NCBI RefSeq assembly: GCF_009765965.1
Contig: NZ_LMUL01000011.1
Span: forward strand, 30,542 to 94,541
DNA length: 64,000 nt
Source of the DNA: Caulobacter sp. S45
GTDB taxonomy: Bacteria; Pseudomonadota; Alphaproteobacteria; Caulobacterales; Caulobacteraceae
Direction of reading: 5' to 3'
Shown here: positions 41,802 to 50,704 of the stretch, in pieces
Position numbering within the stretch: the stretch's first letter is position 1
Layout of the letters: each line of letters begins with the position of its first letter
The notes under the pieces: generated by a model
Told to the model about the DNA's origin: nothing
Database searches by the model: none
Seen by the model: the letters and a program-made list of their open reading frames with translations, nothing else
Program-made: the position numbers and the translations under genes

Positions 41802-42278
41802 ATGAATCGCAGTATTTTCTTGATATCGGCTTTGGCTTTGGCCTTAACGCCAGCCGTGACCCAAGCGCAGGTCACCGTAAAACACATTCAGACCGAGAAG
41901 GCCGCTATCGCCCAAGGTGTGTGGGCCGGCGAGACCTTCTACCTGTCCGGCCAACTCGCCGACCCGGTCTCGGGCACGGGAGAAAGCGCGGTATATGGCG
42001 ACACCAAGACCCAGGCGGCCAGCGTCTTCGCTAAGATCCAGAAGGCGCTGCAGGCCCAAGGGCTCGACATGAAGGACGTGGTCAAGCTGACTGTCTTCCT
42101 CGGGCCGGATCCCAAGACCGGCAAGCTCGACTTCGCCGGCATGCAGTCGGAGTATGTGAAATATTTCGGCACCCCCCAGCAGCCCAACAAACCGGCGCGC
42201 TCCGCCTTTCAGGTCGCCGCCTTGGCCGCGCCGTGGGCTATGCTGGAGATCGAAGCAATCGCGGTACGCGGCCGCTAA
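41802..42278 (+). CDS. Exported RidA/YjgF family protein
   Basis: This 158-residue protein starts at ATG 41802, seven bases after AGGAGT. It begins with a signal peptide (FLISALALALTPAVTQA), unusual for this family, which is mostly cytoplasmic. The core has the RidA features: GETFYLSGQLADP, DVVKLTVFLGPDPKTG and the end RSAFQVAALAAPWAMLEIEA. The Arg that binds the imine carboxylate in true RidA deaminases (usually ARS in the PARSAFQV stretch) is present. It may act on reactive imines or enamines in the periplasm. Imines are also the products of amine oxidases such as those at 28-34 kb. Confidence 0.88.
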   Translation: MNRSIFLISALALALTPAVTQAQVTVKHIQTEKAAIAQGVWAGETFYLSGQLADPVSGTGESAVYGDTKTQAASVFAKIQKALQAQGLDMKDVVKLTVFLGPDPKTGKLDFAGMQSEYVKYFGTPQQPNKPARSAFQVAALAAPWAMLEIEAIAVRGR

Positions 42279-42389
42279 TCCGGGCCTTGTCAGCGCAAAT
42301 TGACGGCGGGAGGAGAGGGGGCTAAGGCCAGCCCCATGGCCGAGGTCAAGCCCCGCCCAATCCGTTTCGCTGGTTCGACAGCTCGCCGG

Positions 42390-42570
42390 GGCACTGTCAA
42401 ACCAAACTACCTGGAGCCACTGTTCACGGCCTTTTAGGGCGGATGGGGCAGAACTGCGGAGCCGCCAGCCGCGCCTCTCCTGTTCTGCAATAGAATGCGA
42501 TGACGGCTGCCTCCGAACAGGAAGCAAGCAGGGGCGGAGCCATGCCCGGAACATTCGCGCTGACAATGCC
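42390..42570 (+). repeat. Dispersed intergenic repeat, copy C (~181 bp)
   Basis: This copy is closest to copy B. It starts GGCACTGTCAAACCAAACTA, keeps GGCCTTTTAGGGCGGATGG, TTCTGCAATAGAATGCGATG and ends CCCGGAACATTCGCGCTGAC. It is followed by strong hairpins at 42578-42710 that are not obvious after the other two copies. Confidence 0.8.
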
Positions 42571-42577
42571 CGCGACG

Positions 42578-42710
42578 GCCATAGGCGGAGCGGCGCTCCG
42601 CCCGCGCCAGGGATCGCCACCCGCAGGGGCCGAGACGCGAAAGCGGCTCGGCGGAGCGTGGAGAGCGCAGCGAGCCTGGCGCAGTAGAGCCCGGTCGCGC
42701 CGATCGGCGC
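42578..42710. repeat. Cluster of strong inverted repeats
   Basis: Three stems follow repeat C. GGCGGAGC-GGC-GCTCCGCC lies at about 42584-42602. GCCGAG-A-CGC with a GAAA loop and GCG-G-CTCGGC lies at 42629-42652. The perfect palindrome CGCGCCGATCGGCGCG lies at about 42697-42712. These resemble bacterial interspersed palindromic (REP-like) units. The remaining bases to the next gene at 42869 show no gene. Confidence 0.5.
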
Positions 42711-42868
42711 GAGGCGCCCAGGCCCATGTCTCGACATCCGGCGCGTTCGGAGTTAGCTCTTGACTGCATCTTCGCCACGCCGTGTTGCGATCCTGTCGAT
42801 TGCCCGCAGGGCTTGCATTGGCGCTCGAACCGCTGGACTCTTAGGCTCCAGAGCGTGAGTGATCGTCG

Positions 42869-43870
42869 ATGCTGGCGCGAGATTTCGACCGGACGGCGCG
42901 TGCGGAGCGCGACCTTGCCAAGCTCAGGCGCAGGGGCGACAAGCGGCGGGTGCGGAGCAGTCTGAAACATCTGCCGGAAGGCAAGCGGCAGGAGCTGCGG
43001 CTGGTGACGCAGATCCTGCAGGCGCAGTTCGCCGAGGCGGTGGCGAGCCGGACGGCCGAGCACCTGGTCAACGGGCGGATCGTCAAGATCATCCTGTTCG
43101 GCAGCTATGCGCGGGGCGACTGGGTCGAGGACCCGGTGGGGCGCTATTTCTCGGACTACGACCTGCTGGTGGTGGTGGACCACGAGCGGCTGACCGACGG
43201 GTTGGAGTTCTGGGAGGGGGCCGAGCAGCAGCTGCTCAGCGAGCTGTCGGCGGGGGTTCGCCTGCGCACGCCGGTGAACTTCATCGTCCACACCCTGGAG
43301 GATGTGAACCACCAGCTGGAGCGCGGTCGCTACTTTTTCATCGACATCGTCCGGGACGGGATCGTGCTGTTCGACACGCCCGAGCTGCCGTTCGTCGACC
43401 CCCAGCCGCTGGTGCCCTCGCATGCCCTGGAAGAGATCGAGCACTATTATAGCGACGGCGAAGAAAGCGCCAACGAGCGGCTTGAATTGGCCAAATTCGC
43501 AAAGAGAAGAGCTTTTAGGAAAGCTGCAGCCTTCGAACTTCATCAGGCTTCTGAGCATCTCTACAATGTAATTTTGCTTGTGCTAACGCTCTATTCCCCC
43601 AAATCTCATAACCTTGTCCGTCTGCGGAAACTCAGCGAGGCGCTAGATGTCCGCCTGGCTGTGGTCTGGCCGGCCGAGAGCAAGTTCGAACGTCGATGCT
43701 TCGAGCTGCTCCGCGCCGCGTACGTCAAGGGACGCTACTCGCGACACTATAAGGTCAGTGATGAGGAGCTGGTTTGGCTGCAGGAGCGGGTGGAGATCCT
43801 GATGGGCATGGTCCGCGAGATCTGCCAGGAGCGGTTGCAGGCCTTGCGCGACGAAAGCTCGCGCGATTAG
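42869..43870 (+). CDS. Nucleotidyltransferase (MNT)-HEPN fusion protein
   Basis: This 333-residue protein has an N-terminal minimal nucleotidyltransferase with KIILFGSYARGDW (about residues 72-84) and the metal-binding FSDYDLLVVVD. The C-terminal ~120 residues form a HEPN domain (AFELHQASEHLYNVILLVLT, then YSPKSHNLVRLRKL). MNT and HEPN usually form a two-gene toxin-antitoxin pair in which MNT modifies and silences the HEPN RNase; here they are one chain. The DNA from about 43470 to 43640 is much less GC-rich than either side, a sign of a mosaic origin. It lies next to an insertion sequence. Confidence 0.85.
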   Translation: MLARDFDRTARAERDLAKLRRRGDKRRVRSSLKHLPEGKRQELRLVTQILQAQFAEAVASRTAEHLVNGRIVKIILFGSYARGDWVEDPVGRYFSDYDLLVVVDHERLTDGLEFWEGAEQQLLSELSAGVRLRTPVNFIVHTLEDVNHQLERGRYFFIDIVRDGIVLFDTPELPFVDPQPLVPSHALEEIEHYYSDGEESANERLELAKFAKRRAFRKAAAFELHQASEHLYNVILLVLTLYSPKSHNLVRLRKLSEALDVRLAVVWPAESKFERRCFELLRAAYVKGRYSRHYKVSDEELVWLQERVEILMGMVREICQERLQALRDESSRD

Positions 43871-44005
43871 GCGCGGGCCTTTCTCCAATTTTAGCGCTCG
43901 TTACCCGAACGAAACGCCATGTGGAGCCTGCTCATTCATTGGCGCGGATTCTCCAAATGGTTGGCGCTACTCGCTGTTTGCAGCTTATCCGCAACGGCAA
44001 ATCAT

Positions 44006-45580
44006 GGCTGAGGCTGAGTAAAAAGAGCAAATCACGGTAGGCTCGTGACGCTATAGCGTTGGGTGCTGAGATGTCCCGCTTCGTTGAAGGTGAAGATCGT
44101 CAGCAGCAAGCGCTGTTGCCCAGCTGCCTCGAAGACTATGTGTCAGAAGACAATCCCGTCCGGATTGTAGATGTGTTTGTCAGCGAGCTGGATCTTGGAT
44201 CGCTCGGCTTTGATGGGATGGCGCCAGCCTCGACGGGGCGGCCAGCTTATCACCCCGCGACGTTGCTGAAGCTCTACATCTACGGCTATCTGAACAAGGT
44301 TCAGTCGAGCCGCCGGTTGGAGCGGGAGACGCATCGCAACGTCGAGCTGATGTGGCTTACGGGACGGCTGACTCCCGACCACAAGACCATCGCCAACTTC
44401 AGAAGAGACAATGGTCCTGGGATCCAGGCCACCTGCAGCCAATTCGTGGTGCTGTGCCGGGAGTTGGGCCTGTTCACCCAAGCCCTCGCGGCGATCGACG
44501 GCAGCAAGTTCAAGGCGGTCAATTCTCGCGATCGGAACTTCACCGCGACGAAGCTGAAGAAGCGGATGGAGCAGGTGGCGGAGAACATCGCCGGTTATTT
44601 GCAAGATCTGGACGCCGCCGACCGGCATGAAGGTGAACTGGCGCAGGCGCGGGCCGTGCGGCTGAGAGACAAGATCGCTCTGCTTCGCGCCCAGATGCAG
44701 GCATTGAAAACCTTGGAGGTGGAGGTCGCCGCCACGCCGGGCGGCCAAATCTCTCTGAGCGACCCCGATGCCAGGGCGATGGCCACCAGCGGACGCCTGA
44801 CGGGGATCGTCGGCTACAATGTCCAGACCGCTGTAGAGGCCGAGCACCACCTCATCGTCGCCCACGACGTGATTATGACCGGCAGCGACCGCCAGCAGCT
44901 CGCCGCCATGAGCGGGAAGGCGAAGGCCGCAATGGGCGACCAAGCGTTGGACGTACTGGCGGACCGCGGCTACTTCTCTGGCGAAGAGATCCTTGCCTGC
45001 GAAGCGATCGGCGTTACGCCCATCGTCCCAAGGCCTCAAACCTCCGGCTCGCGAGCCGACGGACGGTTCGGCAAACAGGACTTCGTCTACCTAGCCGAGC
45101 AGAACGTGTATCGCTGCCCCGCGGGCAGTCTCCTGCCGCAGCACATGACGACGGTCGAGAAGGGGCTGACCCTGCACCGCTACTGGGATCGCGCTAGCTG
45201 CCAGGCATGCCATCTCAAGCCGCAATGCACACCGAGCGTTGAGCGACGGGTGACCCGATGGGAGCATGAGGCGGTGATCGACGCCATGCAGCGACGCATG
45301 GATCTCGCGCCGTACAGCATGCGCACCCGACGAAAACTGGTCGAGCATCCGTTCGGCACGATCAAAGCCTGGACCGGCTCGGCTCACTTCCTGATGAAGA
45401 GGCTAAAGAACGTCAGAACCGAGATCAGCCTGCACGTCCTCGCCTACAACCTGAAGCGGGTAATGGCGATCCTCGGGACCAAGCCGCTCATCGCCGCCAT
45501 GCAGGTCTGACCAACCGCGCTCGCCCTCAATGCGCATTACCGGGCTGCGGAGGCCAAAAGGGTTTTTACACAGCCTCGGC
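44006..45580 (+). mobile_element. Insertion sequence, IS1182 type (first)
   Basis: Imperfect inverted repeats bracket the transposase. GGCTGAGGCTGAGTAAAAA is at 44006-44024, and TTTTTACACAGCCTCGGC is at 45563-45580, the reverse complement except for two positions. The span of about 1.57 kb is normal for the family. No target duplication could be assigned with confidence. The element sits between the MNT-HEPN gene and a second, unrelated insertion sequence. Confidence 0.6.
44071..45510 (+). CDS. IS1182-type transposase (first)
   Basis: This is a 479-residue transposase of the DDE class. It has the conserved N-terminus (YVSEDNPVRIVDVFVSELDL), then SSRRLERETHRNVELMWLTG, AIDGSKFKAVNSRDRNFT with the first catalytic Asp, VLADRGYFSGEEI with the second Asp, and the C-terminal EHPFGTIKAWTG with the Glu. 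A CxxC-type zinc segment (CQACHLKPQC) is present. ATG 44071 is preferred to an ATG four codons upstream because it gives the family start MSRFVEGED. The frame is intact, so the element may still be active. Confidence 0.93.
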   Translation: MSRFVEGEDRQQQALLPSCLEDYVSEDNPVRIVDVFVSELDLGSLGFDGMAPASTGRPAYHPATLLKLYIYGYLNKVQSSRRLERETHRNVELMWLTGRLTPDHKTIANFRRDNGPGIQATCSQFVVLCRELGLFTQALAAIDGSKFKAVNSRDRNFTATKLKKRMEQVAENIAGYLQDLDAADRHEGELAQARAVRLRDKIALLRAQMQALKTLEVEVAATPGGQISLSDPDARAMATSGRLTGIVGYNVQTAVEAEHHLIVAHDVIMTGSDRQQLAAMSGKAKAAMGDQALDVLADRGYFSGEEILACEAIGVTPIVPRPQTSGSRADGRFGKQDFVYLAEQNVYRCPAGSLLPQHMTTVEKGLTLHRYWDRASCQACHLKPQCTPSVERRVTRWEHEAVIDAMQRRMDLAPYSMRTRRKLVEHPFGTIKAWTGSAHFLMKRLKNVRTEISLHVLAYNLKRVMAILGTKPLIAAMQV

Positions 45581-45667
45581 TCTTAGCCGACTCTAGGAGA
45601 GTCCTGTTCCTGGAGGCGCCCTGGGGCCGCTCAGCCAAAATGTCGCTTCGGCCTCGACCTTGCCCCT

Positions 45668-47336
45668 GAGTGGCCGGTTTACCCCTATTCCGTTGAAGAA
45701 GTCGGGTTTTCAGACGAGCTGAAGCAGCCGGCTCGAGCCTGCGAGGGGCCGCTCTCCCCTCATGTGGCTGGGACGGCGGCCGGAGGCGCGACCAGCTTGG
45801 CGAGCTTGCGCAGGTTCTGGGCGGTGGCGGCGAGGAGGAACTTGTCCCGGGCGCCGTTGGGACCTCGCAGTCGCAGCCGACCGAGTTTCAGGATGCGTTT
45901 GAGGTGGGCGAAGAGCATCTCCACCTTCTTCCTCTGACGCCGGGAGGTCAGGTAGGCGTCGGTCTTGGCGATTGCGCGCGCCATGTCCCTCGCACCCTCG
46001 TGGATCGAGCGGGCGACCTTCCTGGCCGGCTCCTTTGGGCAGCACCGGGCCTTCAGGGCGCATGGCGTGCAGTCGTACTTGCTCGCCCGATAGCGGATCT
46101 CGTTGTCGCCGCCGACCGTGCCGCGCGTGGTCAAGGCGCTCCCGCCGGGACAGCGGTAGGTGTCGCTGTCATGGTCGTAGCTGAAGTCGGCGCGAGAGAA
46201 GGTCCCGTCCGTACGCCTGCTCTTGTCGAACACCGGGATATGCGGCTCAATTCCTTGCTCATGGACCAGCCACGCCAGCATCTCAGCGGAGCCATATCCG
46301 GTGTCGGCGGCCAGCCGCTCCGGCCAGATCTCGAAGCGCTCGCGGGTACGCTCGATCATCGTCTTGGCCGCCGCCACCTCCGCCTGGCGCACGGCGGTGG
46401 AGGGCTCAACGTCGACGATGACGGCGTGGTCGAGGTCGATCAGGTAGTTTGTGCAGTAGGCGAAGTAGGCCAGCCCGCCGTCCGCGCCTGTCCAGCGCGA
46501 AGCGGGGTCGGAAGGCGACAGCATCTTGGGCGTCACCGGCGTGGCCGCGCCAAAGGCAGCCTCGTCCAGCACCGCCAGATACTCTTCGACCGCTCGATTG
46601 GTCACATCCGGCGGCAGGCCCTCGGCGCCTGGAACGCAGGTCTGGCGGCTGGCGTCGGCCTCGATCAGGCTGGCGTCCACCGCAAAGCCTTCGCCTCCGA
46701 CCAGGCCCTCGTCCATGCAGCGGCGCACCACCTGCTCGAACAGGCGGCGCAGGAGATCGCTGTCGCGGAAGCGGCCGTGTCGGTTCTTGGAGAAGGTGGA
46801 ATGGTCGGGTACATCGCCCTCCAGCCCCAGCCGGCAGAACCAACGGTAGGCCAGGTTGAGGTGCACCTCTTCGCACAGCCGTCGTTCAGAGCGGATGCCG
46901 AAGCAGTAGCCCACCACCAGCATGAAGCCTGGGTCGAGGTCGGGCGCAGGACGTCCGCGGAGAGCGCCAGCAGCGAGCGGCGGATCGAACCGTGGAAGCA
47001 TGCCGCGCCCACCATGTAGCTTTGGCCCGACAATCTGGTCCAAGTCGGGTCGTTCGGCTGCAACGGCCAACAAGGCCGATGCGAACTCACATGTGGCAGT
47101 GAGCATGCCGATAGGCAAAGTCAAATCTGAGTTCTTCGCTGGACCTCGCCACGTCGCCAAACCGCTCAGAGGTCCATTTCAGCTGTTCGGCTTGACCCTG
47201 TCATTTCTGGTCTCCCGCTAACCAACAGAGGAAGCGCGGCAATCGATGAAGGGATCCGGCTCCAATACCTCCGAATGTCAATCAGGGTGCAAATGCTCCC
47301 TGACTGACCTAACCCGAATAAGGGTAAAAGCCGACA
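45668..47336 (-). mobile_element. Insertion sequence, IS1182 type (second)
   Basis: GGCCGGTTTACCCCTATTCC near 45671 and the reverse complement of 47311-47336 (TCGGCTTTTACCCTTATTCG) are similar and may be the terminal repeats, giving about 1.67 kb. The match is imperfect, so the limits are tentative. The element is in the opposite orientation to the first and not closely related to it. Confidence 0.4.
45760..47160 (-). CDS. IS1182-type transposase (second)
   Basis: This 466-residue transposase has strong family motifs: GYCFGIRSERRLCEEVHLNL, DHSTFSKNRHGRFRDSDLLR, FAVDASLIEADASRQ (first Asp), AADTGYGSAEMLAWLV (second Asp), CALKARCCPK (cysteine segment) and VEMLFAHLKRILKLGRLRLR (Glu). The first ~80 residues do not match the usual N-terminus (only GRPAPDLDPGFMLVVGYCFG aligns), so the 5' end may be mutated or the true start may lie further in, at MLPRFDPPL. 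It is probably a recent but possibly damaged insertion. Confidence 0.85.
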   Translation of the reverse strand: MATWRGPAKNSDLTLPIGMLTATCEFASALLAVAAERPDLDQIVGPKLHGGRGMLPRFDPPLAAGALRGRPAPDLDPGFMLVVGYCFGIRSERRLCEEVHLNLAYRWFCRLGLEGDVPDHSTFSKNRHGRFRDSDLLRRLFEQVVRRCMDEGLVGGEGFAVDASLIEADASRQTCVPGAEGLPPDVTNRAVEEYLAVLDEAAFGAATPVTPKMLSPSDPASRWTGADGGLAYFAYCTNYLIDLDHAVIVDVEPSTAVRQAEVAAAKTMIERTRERFEIWPERLAADTGYGSAEMLAWLVHEQGIEPHIPVFDKSRRTDGTFSRADFSYDHDSDTYRCPGGSALTTRGTVGGDNEIRYRASKYDCTPCALKARCCPKEPARKVARSIHEGARDMARAIAKTDAYLTSRRQRKKVEMLFAHLKRILKLGRLRLRGPNGARDKFLLAATAQNLRKLAKLVAPPAAVPAT

Positions 47337-47360
47337 GCTCCAACTTTCTCAGCAGACATA

Positions 47361-48476
47361 TCAATCTGCAAGCGGGGAGGCTGGATTGAGGACGCTCTTC
47401 GGCATCAGAGCCGGGAAGCTCTTCCGGACCCAGCGACGCACGGGTACGTCATAAAATTTGTAAGCGGCCCAGCTAATGCATGGAGTCCCAACCATGAACG
47501 CTGCGGCAATGGCTGGCGCCTTTGGGCCATTGCCATGGCCGAAAGCGTCCGGCGCCACTAGAGCTGCGACACAGAAGAAGGCGGCCTGCAAAACATAGAG
47601 CGGGTACGAAACCTCGCCACTCTCCACCATCAGCCTTCGAAGTAATCCGGTCGGCTCCGTACAGGCGCCCGCGAGCACGAGCAGTGGGAAGACAATGAAC
47701 ACCTCTAGCAGGTCAACAATGGGACGCGGACCGGGGATCATGAATAAGGCGAACGGAAGGAGCGCTAGAAGCCACGAAGGTAGGCGAGGCGCGCGTACTC
47801 CACTGAGCCACAGCTTGTAAACCGTCACACCTGCGAAGAAGGAAAAAAGGACGCGTATGATCCCGCCGGCCTTCGTGTTCCAGGCCGACCCAAGATCTAA
47901 GCTCCCGCGTTTGAAGGCTTCAAATATGAGAAGTGCGGCCATAACGGTGAGCAGCCCGAGCAAGATGCGGACGGCCAACCGTCGAGCGAACAGAGCATAC
48001 ACCCCGTTGGCCACGAGCTCATAGAACAACGACCAGGCTGGAAAATTGGCTGGAAAGATGGATCCGCGATAGGTGCCAAGTGGCATCGGTTGAGCGGGAG
48101 CTGGCAGGAATAACGCGGCCAGAAGAATGGCGGGTGCCGCCATATGAACGCCATTGTGAGCGATGAGGAACGCTGCCCCAACCGCGGTCCCGAGGATGTA
48201 AAGCGGGTATAGTCGGACTAGCCTGCCAAACATGAACTTCATGCGCCGCTGCCATGTCTGGCCCGTCGTTGCGGCGAGGTACTGATCGTTGGACAGGGCG
48301 AGCACAAAACCGCTCAGCACGAAGAACAGATCGACGGCTAGATATGATCCTGGAATGGGCCATCGGCCAGTAAATCGCACGTGGCGCAACACGACCGCGA
48401 TCGCCGCCACACCGCGCATCCCATCCAAGGTATGGAATTTTCGCGTGAAATCGTCAGCCGCGATGACGCTCGACAT
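47361..48476 (-). CDS. Acyltransferase family 3 membrane protein
   Basis: This 371-residue, roughly ten-helix membrane protein belongs to the OafA/ExoZ family. The N-terminal signature is FHTLDGMRGVAAIAVVLRHV, which has the conserved His of the family, followed by AVDLFFVLSGFVLAL. ATG 48476 is chosen because AGGAGTAGGG lies directly upstream; a longer frame exists from 48506. It transfers acyl groups, usually acetyl, to sugars of exopolysaccharide, lipopolysaccharide or antibiotics. It is isolated beside an insertion sequence. Confidence 0.9.
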   Translation of the reverse strand: MSSVIAADDFTRKFHTLDGMRGVAAIAVVLRHVRFTGRWPIPGSYLAVDLFFVLSGFVLALSNDQYLAATTGQTWQRRMKFMFGRLVRLYPLYILGTAVGAAFLIAHNGVHMAAPAILLAALFLPAPAQPMPLGTYRGSIFPANFPAWSLFYELVANGVYALFARRLAVRILLGLLTVMAALLIFEAFKRGSLDLGSAWNTKAGGIIRVLFSFFAGVTVYKLWLSGVRAPRLPSWLLALLPFALFMIPGPRPIVDLLEVFIVFPLLVLAGACTEPTGLLRRLMVESGEVSYPLYVLQAAFFCVAALVAPDAFGHGNGPKAPAIAAAFMVGTPCISWAAYKFYDVPVRRWVRKSFPALMPKSVLNPASPLAD

Positions 48477-50004
48477 CCCTACTCCTGTGTTCATGGGTGT
48501 CGACAAGCCTGAGCATGGCGCCTCGCAGTTGGCAACCCTGGCTCATCCGGCGAATCGCCTTCGAGGCGTAATCGCTGGATTTTCAACGACGCAGAGATCC
48601 ACCACGACCATCTTTTAACTTCGAGAGACGCCCCGCACCCGATTTGCTGGTAGCGACGATGTCACGGTGAGCGGGTGCGCCCGGTGGCTGGCGCCATGAT
48701 AATCGAAGACGACGGCAATCTCTACGCGTTGCCTAAAAATGGGAAAATAACCGAGCTCTTCAGCGTTCGCTAGATAAGCCCACCAGAGCGCTGATCCAAA
48801 GAATCTAAACCTGGTCCACGGCGCAAACGAAACTCGATGATGCGCTAACCGACACAATGACAGGCATCATCTTCCATCTCACCGTTAGTATTGTTTTACC
48901 AGCGTGGGTTTTTCAACGCACGTTCGTAGAGTAATCTTTGCATTTTCGATTGTTATGGTCATGTTCATCGCCTTGTAAGCACGCGCAAGTCGCGTCCTTA
49001 TGACGTCAGATAAACAAAACCGCCATTATACAACATGGATCATCTGTTGGCGCATTTACGAGCTTAGTTTCATGCCGTAATGCAGCGTGCTTCATTGTCG
49101 GTCTTACGGCTCTTTAGTTCCAAAAGCCGAAATCAAGTTTTCGGTAAAACGCTTAGCTTAGCGTCGTCCGCGACTGACGTTCAGAACCGGCCATGCGTAA
49201 GCGCGCAGCGCCCAAAAAACATGAATGGAATCGATATTGGGGACGTTCCGGTAACTCGCCTGCGGACCGTCTTTAGATCGCCCAAGGGACGGCGATGCAC
49301 ATCGAGGCGCCGCTGCGGCCAAAGGAGACCAACCGTTACACAGGACGAAGCCCGGCTTCAGAGCGAGGCGACGACTAAACTCACGATCGTAGCCTAATGA
49401 TATCTCGGGGTCTGAGCTGGGAGGAGGTCCGGCGCGTCGCCCGTGGAGGCTGGTTCGCGCCGGACTTCCCGCGCCATCGCTTCCCTTTCGGGGACCGGCA
49501 CGCCGGCACCTTACATAAAGCTTCACCATTGGCGAGCGATTTCTGCGCGCCCCGAAGGATCAGCGGCAGACACGGCGGCTCACAGCTGGACCGACGCCAG
49601 CAGGCTGCGACGCCCGCGGACGTGTCCGTGGGGCCGAAAAGACGTAGGCTGCTCGTTGCACGGATGCGGCTGTTGCGGCTGGACGTAGGCTCCGATTGGA
49701 ACGGCGCCAGCAGGCCTGGATCTTCCTGCGTGCGTGATAGCCAATGGGCCCCGTGATCCTCCCGTGATCCTTATGGACGGCATCGTATCAAAGCCGCCTT
49801 AGGGGTAGCTTTTCAGACACGCGTTGAGAGATGTCCGCTTGAGAGGCGTCGCATCGACGAGGAGGGGACCCCGGGCATTAGGGAAACCGCTGTCGATCAC
49901 CTCGATTGGCGGCGCAACCTATGTTTCCCAGCTTGACTTACAAGTGAGCGGTCGAATTGGGGCAACGCGCTTCGGGGGAAAACACGTTCACATCGCGAGA
50001 ATGC
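48477..50004. other. Long gene-poor region
   Basis: More than 1.5 kb has no credible gene on either strand. All open frames are Arg/Ser-rich or short and lack good start sites. A minus-strand frame of 80 codons at 48615-48857 is the least unlikely. 48880-49060 is AT-rich. The region may be the decayed remains of earlier insertions. Confidence 0.5.
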
Positions 50005-50316
50005 TTAAGGTTTGAGGCCGCCCCCCGCAAACTGAGGGGGCGGAGACCTCAAGGAACACTCGGCGAGCGTTGGAGTTGACGGGGCGTCGAGCTGCTCATA
50101 GAAATATCCCACCGGCACCCCAAGGGCGTGGGCAAGGTGCCACAACCGTTCAGCGGATAGGCGCGTTATACCGCACTCATAATTGTGAATTTGCTGGAAG
50201 CCGCAACCCAAGGAACTCGCCACTTTCGCTTGGGTAAGTTTCAATTGAGTGCGGCGCGCTCTTATCTGCTTTCCGATGTGTAGGTTGACGTCAGGCGACA
50301 CGGGCCCCTCACTCAT
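50005..50316 (-). CDS. XRE-family (Cro/CI-type) transcriptional regulator
   Basis: This protein of about 103 residues starts from ATG 50316 (upstream ATGs in frame also exist). The helix-turn-helix is clear: LHIGKQIRARRTQLKLTQAK, then VASSLGCGFQQIHNYECGIT and RLSAERLWHLAHALGVPVGY. The C-terminus (YFYEQLDAPSTPTL) resembles short alphaproteobacterial XRE regulators. It binds DNA as a dimer. Its target is unknown, and no partner gene is adjacent. Confidence 0.85.
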   Translation of the reverse strand: MSEGPVSPDVNLHIGKQIRARRTQLKLTQAKVASSLGCGFQQIHNYECGITRLSAERLWHLAHALGVPVGYFYEQLDAPSTPTLAECSLRSPPPQFAGGGLKP

Positions 50317-50429
50317 CTCAAAACGGTATTTAGACCGCATGGGAGCAAGGATCGTGCCTCCTAGTTGAGCGAGATAGGCGCTAGCAACCAAAGGCGACGA
50401 AATCAAACATTTTCTCGAACTAAGACTCC

Positions 50430-50690
50430 AGCGCTAACCTGGGCGGATCGTTTCCTCCAGGAAAAGACTGGGAAGCGATCCGCCGCCTTCGACGCCGTGG
50501 GACTGCTCGGAAGTGGTCCAGAGGCGGATCAAGCGAGCGGAATGGGGCCACGGCGACTATTGTCGTCGACCCCTCAGGCCCACGACAGGGCGACTACGCC
50601 TCGCCACGACCGATACCGGGTGACGAACAGAGGAGACCCGCTTCTCAGACCCCGCGCGGCCCGTTGGCCGCGCGGGATTGATTTACCTAC
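50430..50690 (+). ncRNA. Candidate structured RNA (unidentified)
   Basis: This gap between two minus-strand genes holds a chain of strong stems. GGCGGATCG (50442-50450) pairs with CGATCCGCC (50476-50484) and encloses TTTCC-tcca-GGAAA. GGGG..CGGCGAC-TATT-GTCGTCG..CCCC lies at 50544-50573. GGCGA/TCGCC lies at 50589-50605. An 11-bp perfect stem closes the region at 50651-50676. The density of pairing is far above the neighbouring DNA. Promoter and transcript ends are unknown. I could not match it to RNase P RNA, tmRNA, 6S or SRP RNA. The strand is a guess. Confidence 0.35.
50651..50676. terminator. Eleven-base-pair GC hairpin, possible terminator
   Basis: CCCGCGCGGCC (50651-50661) and GGCCGCGCGGG (50666-50676) pair perfectly around CGTT. 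On the plus strand ATTGATTTACC follows, a weak T-rich tail. On the minus strand it lies 28 bp beyond the lectin fragment stop, without a T-run. Confidence 0.5.
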
Positions 50691-50704
50691 GGTTGGAAAA
50701 CACC

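Noticed and set aside
50430-50690. RNase P RNA, tmRNA, 6S RNA or SRP RNA
   Set aside because: The conserved cores of these RNAs (for example the P RNA GAGGAAAGUCC box) are absent, so I left it as unidentified.
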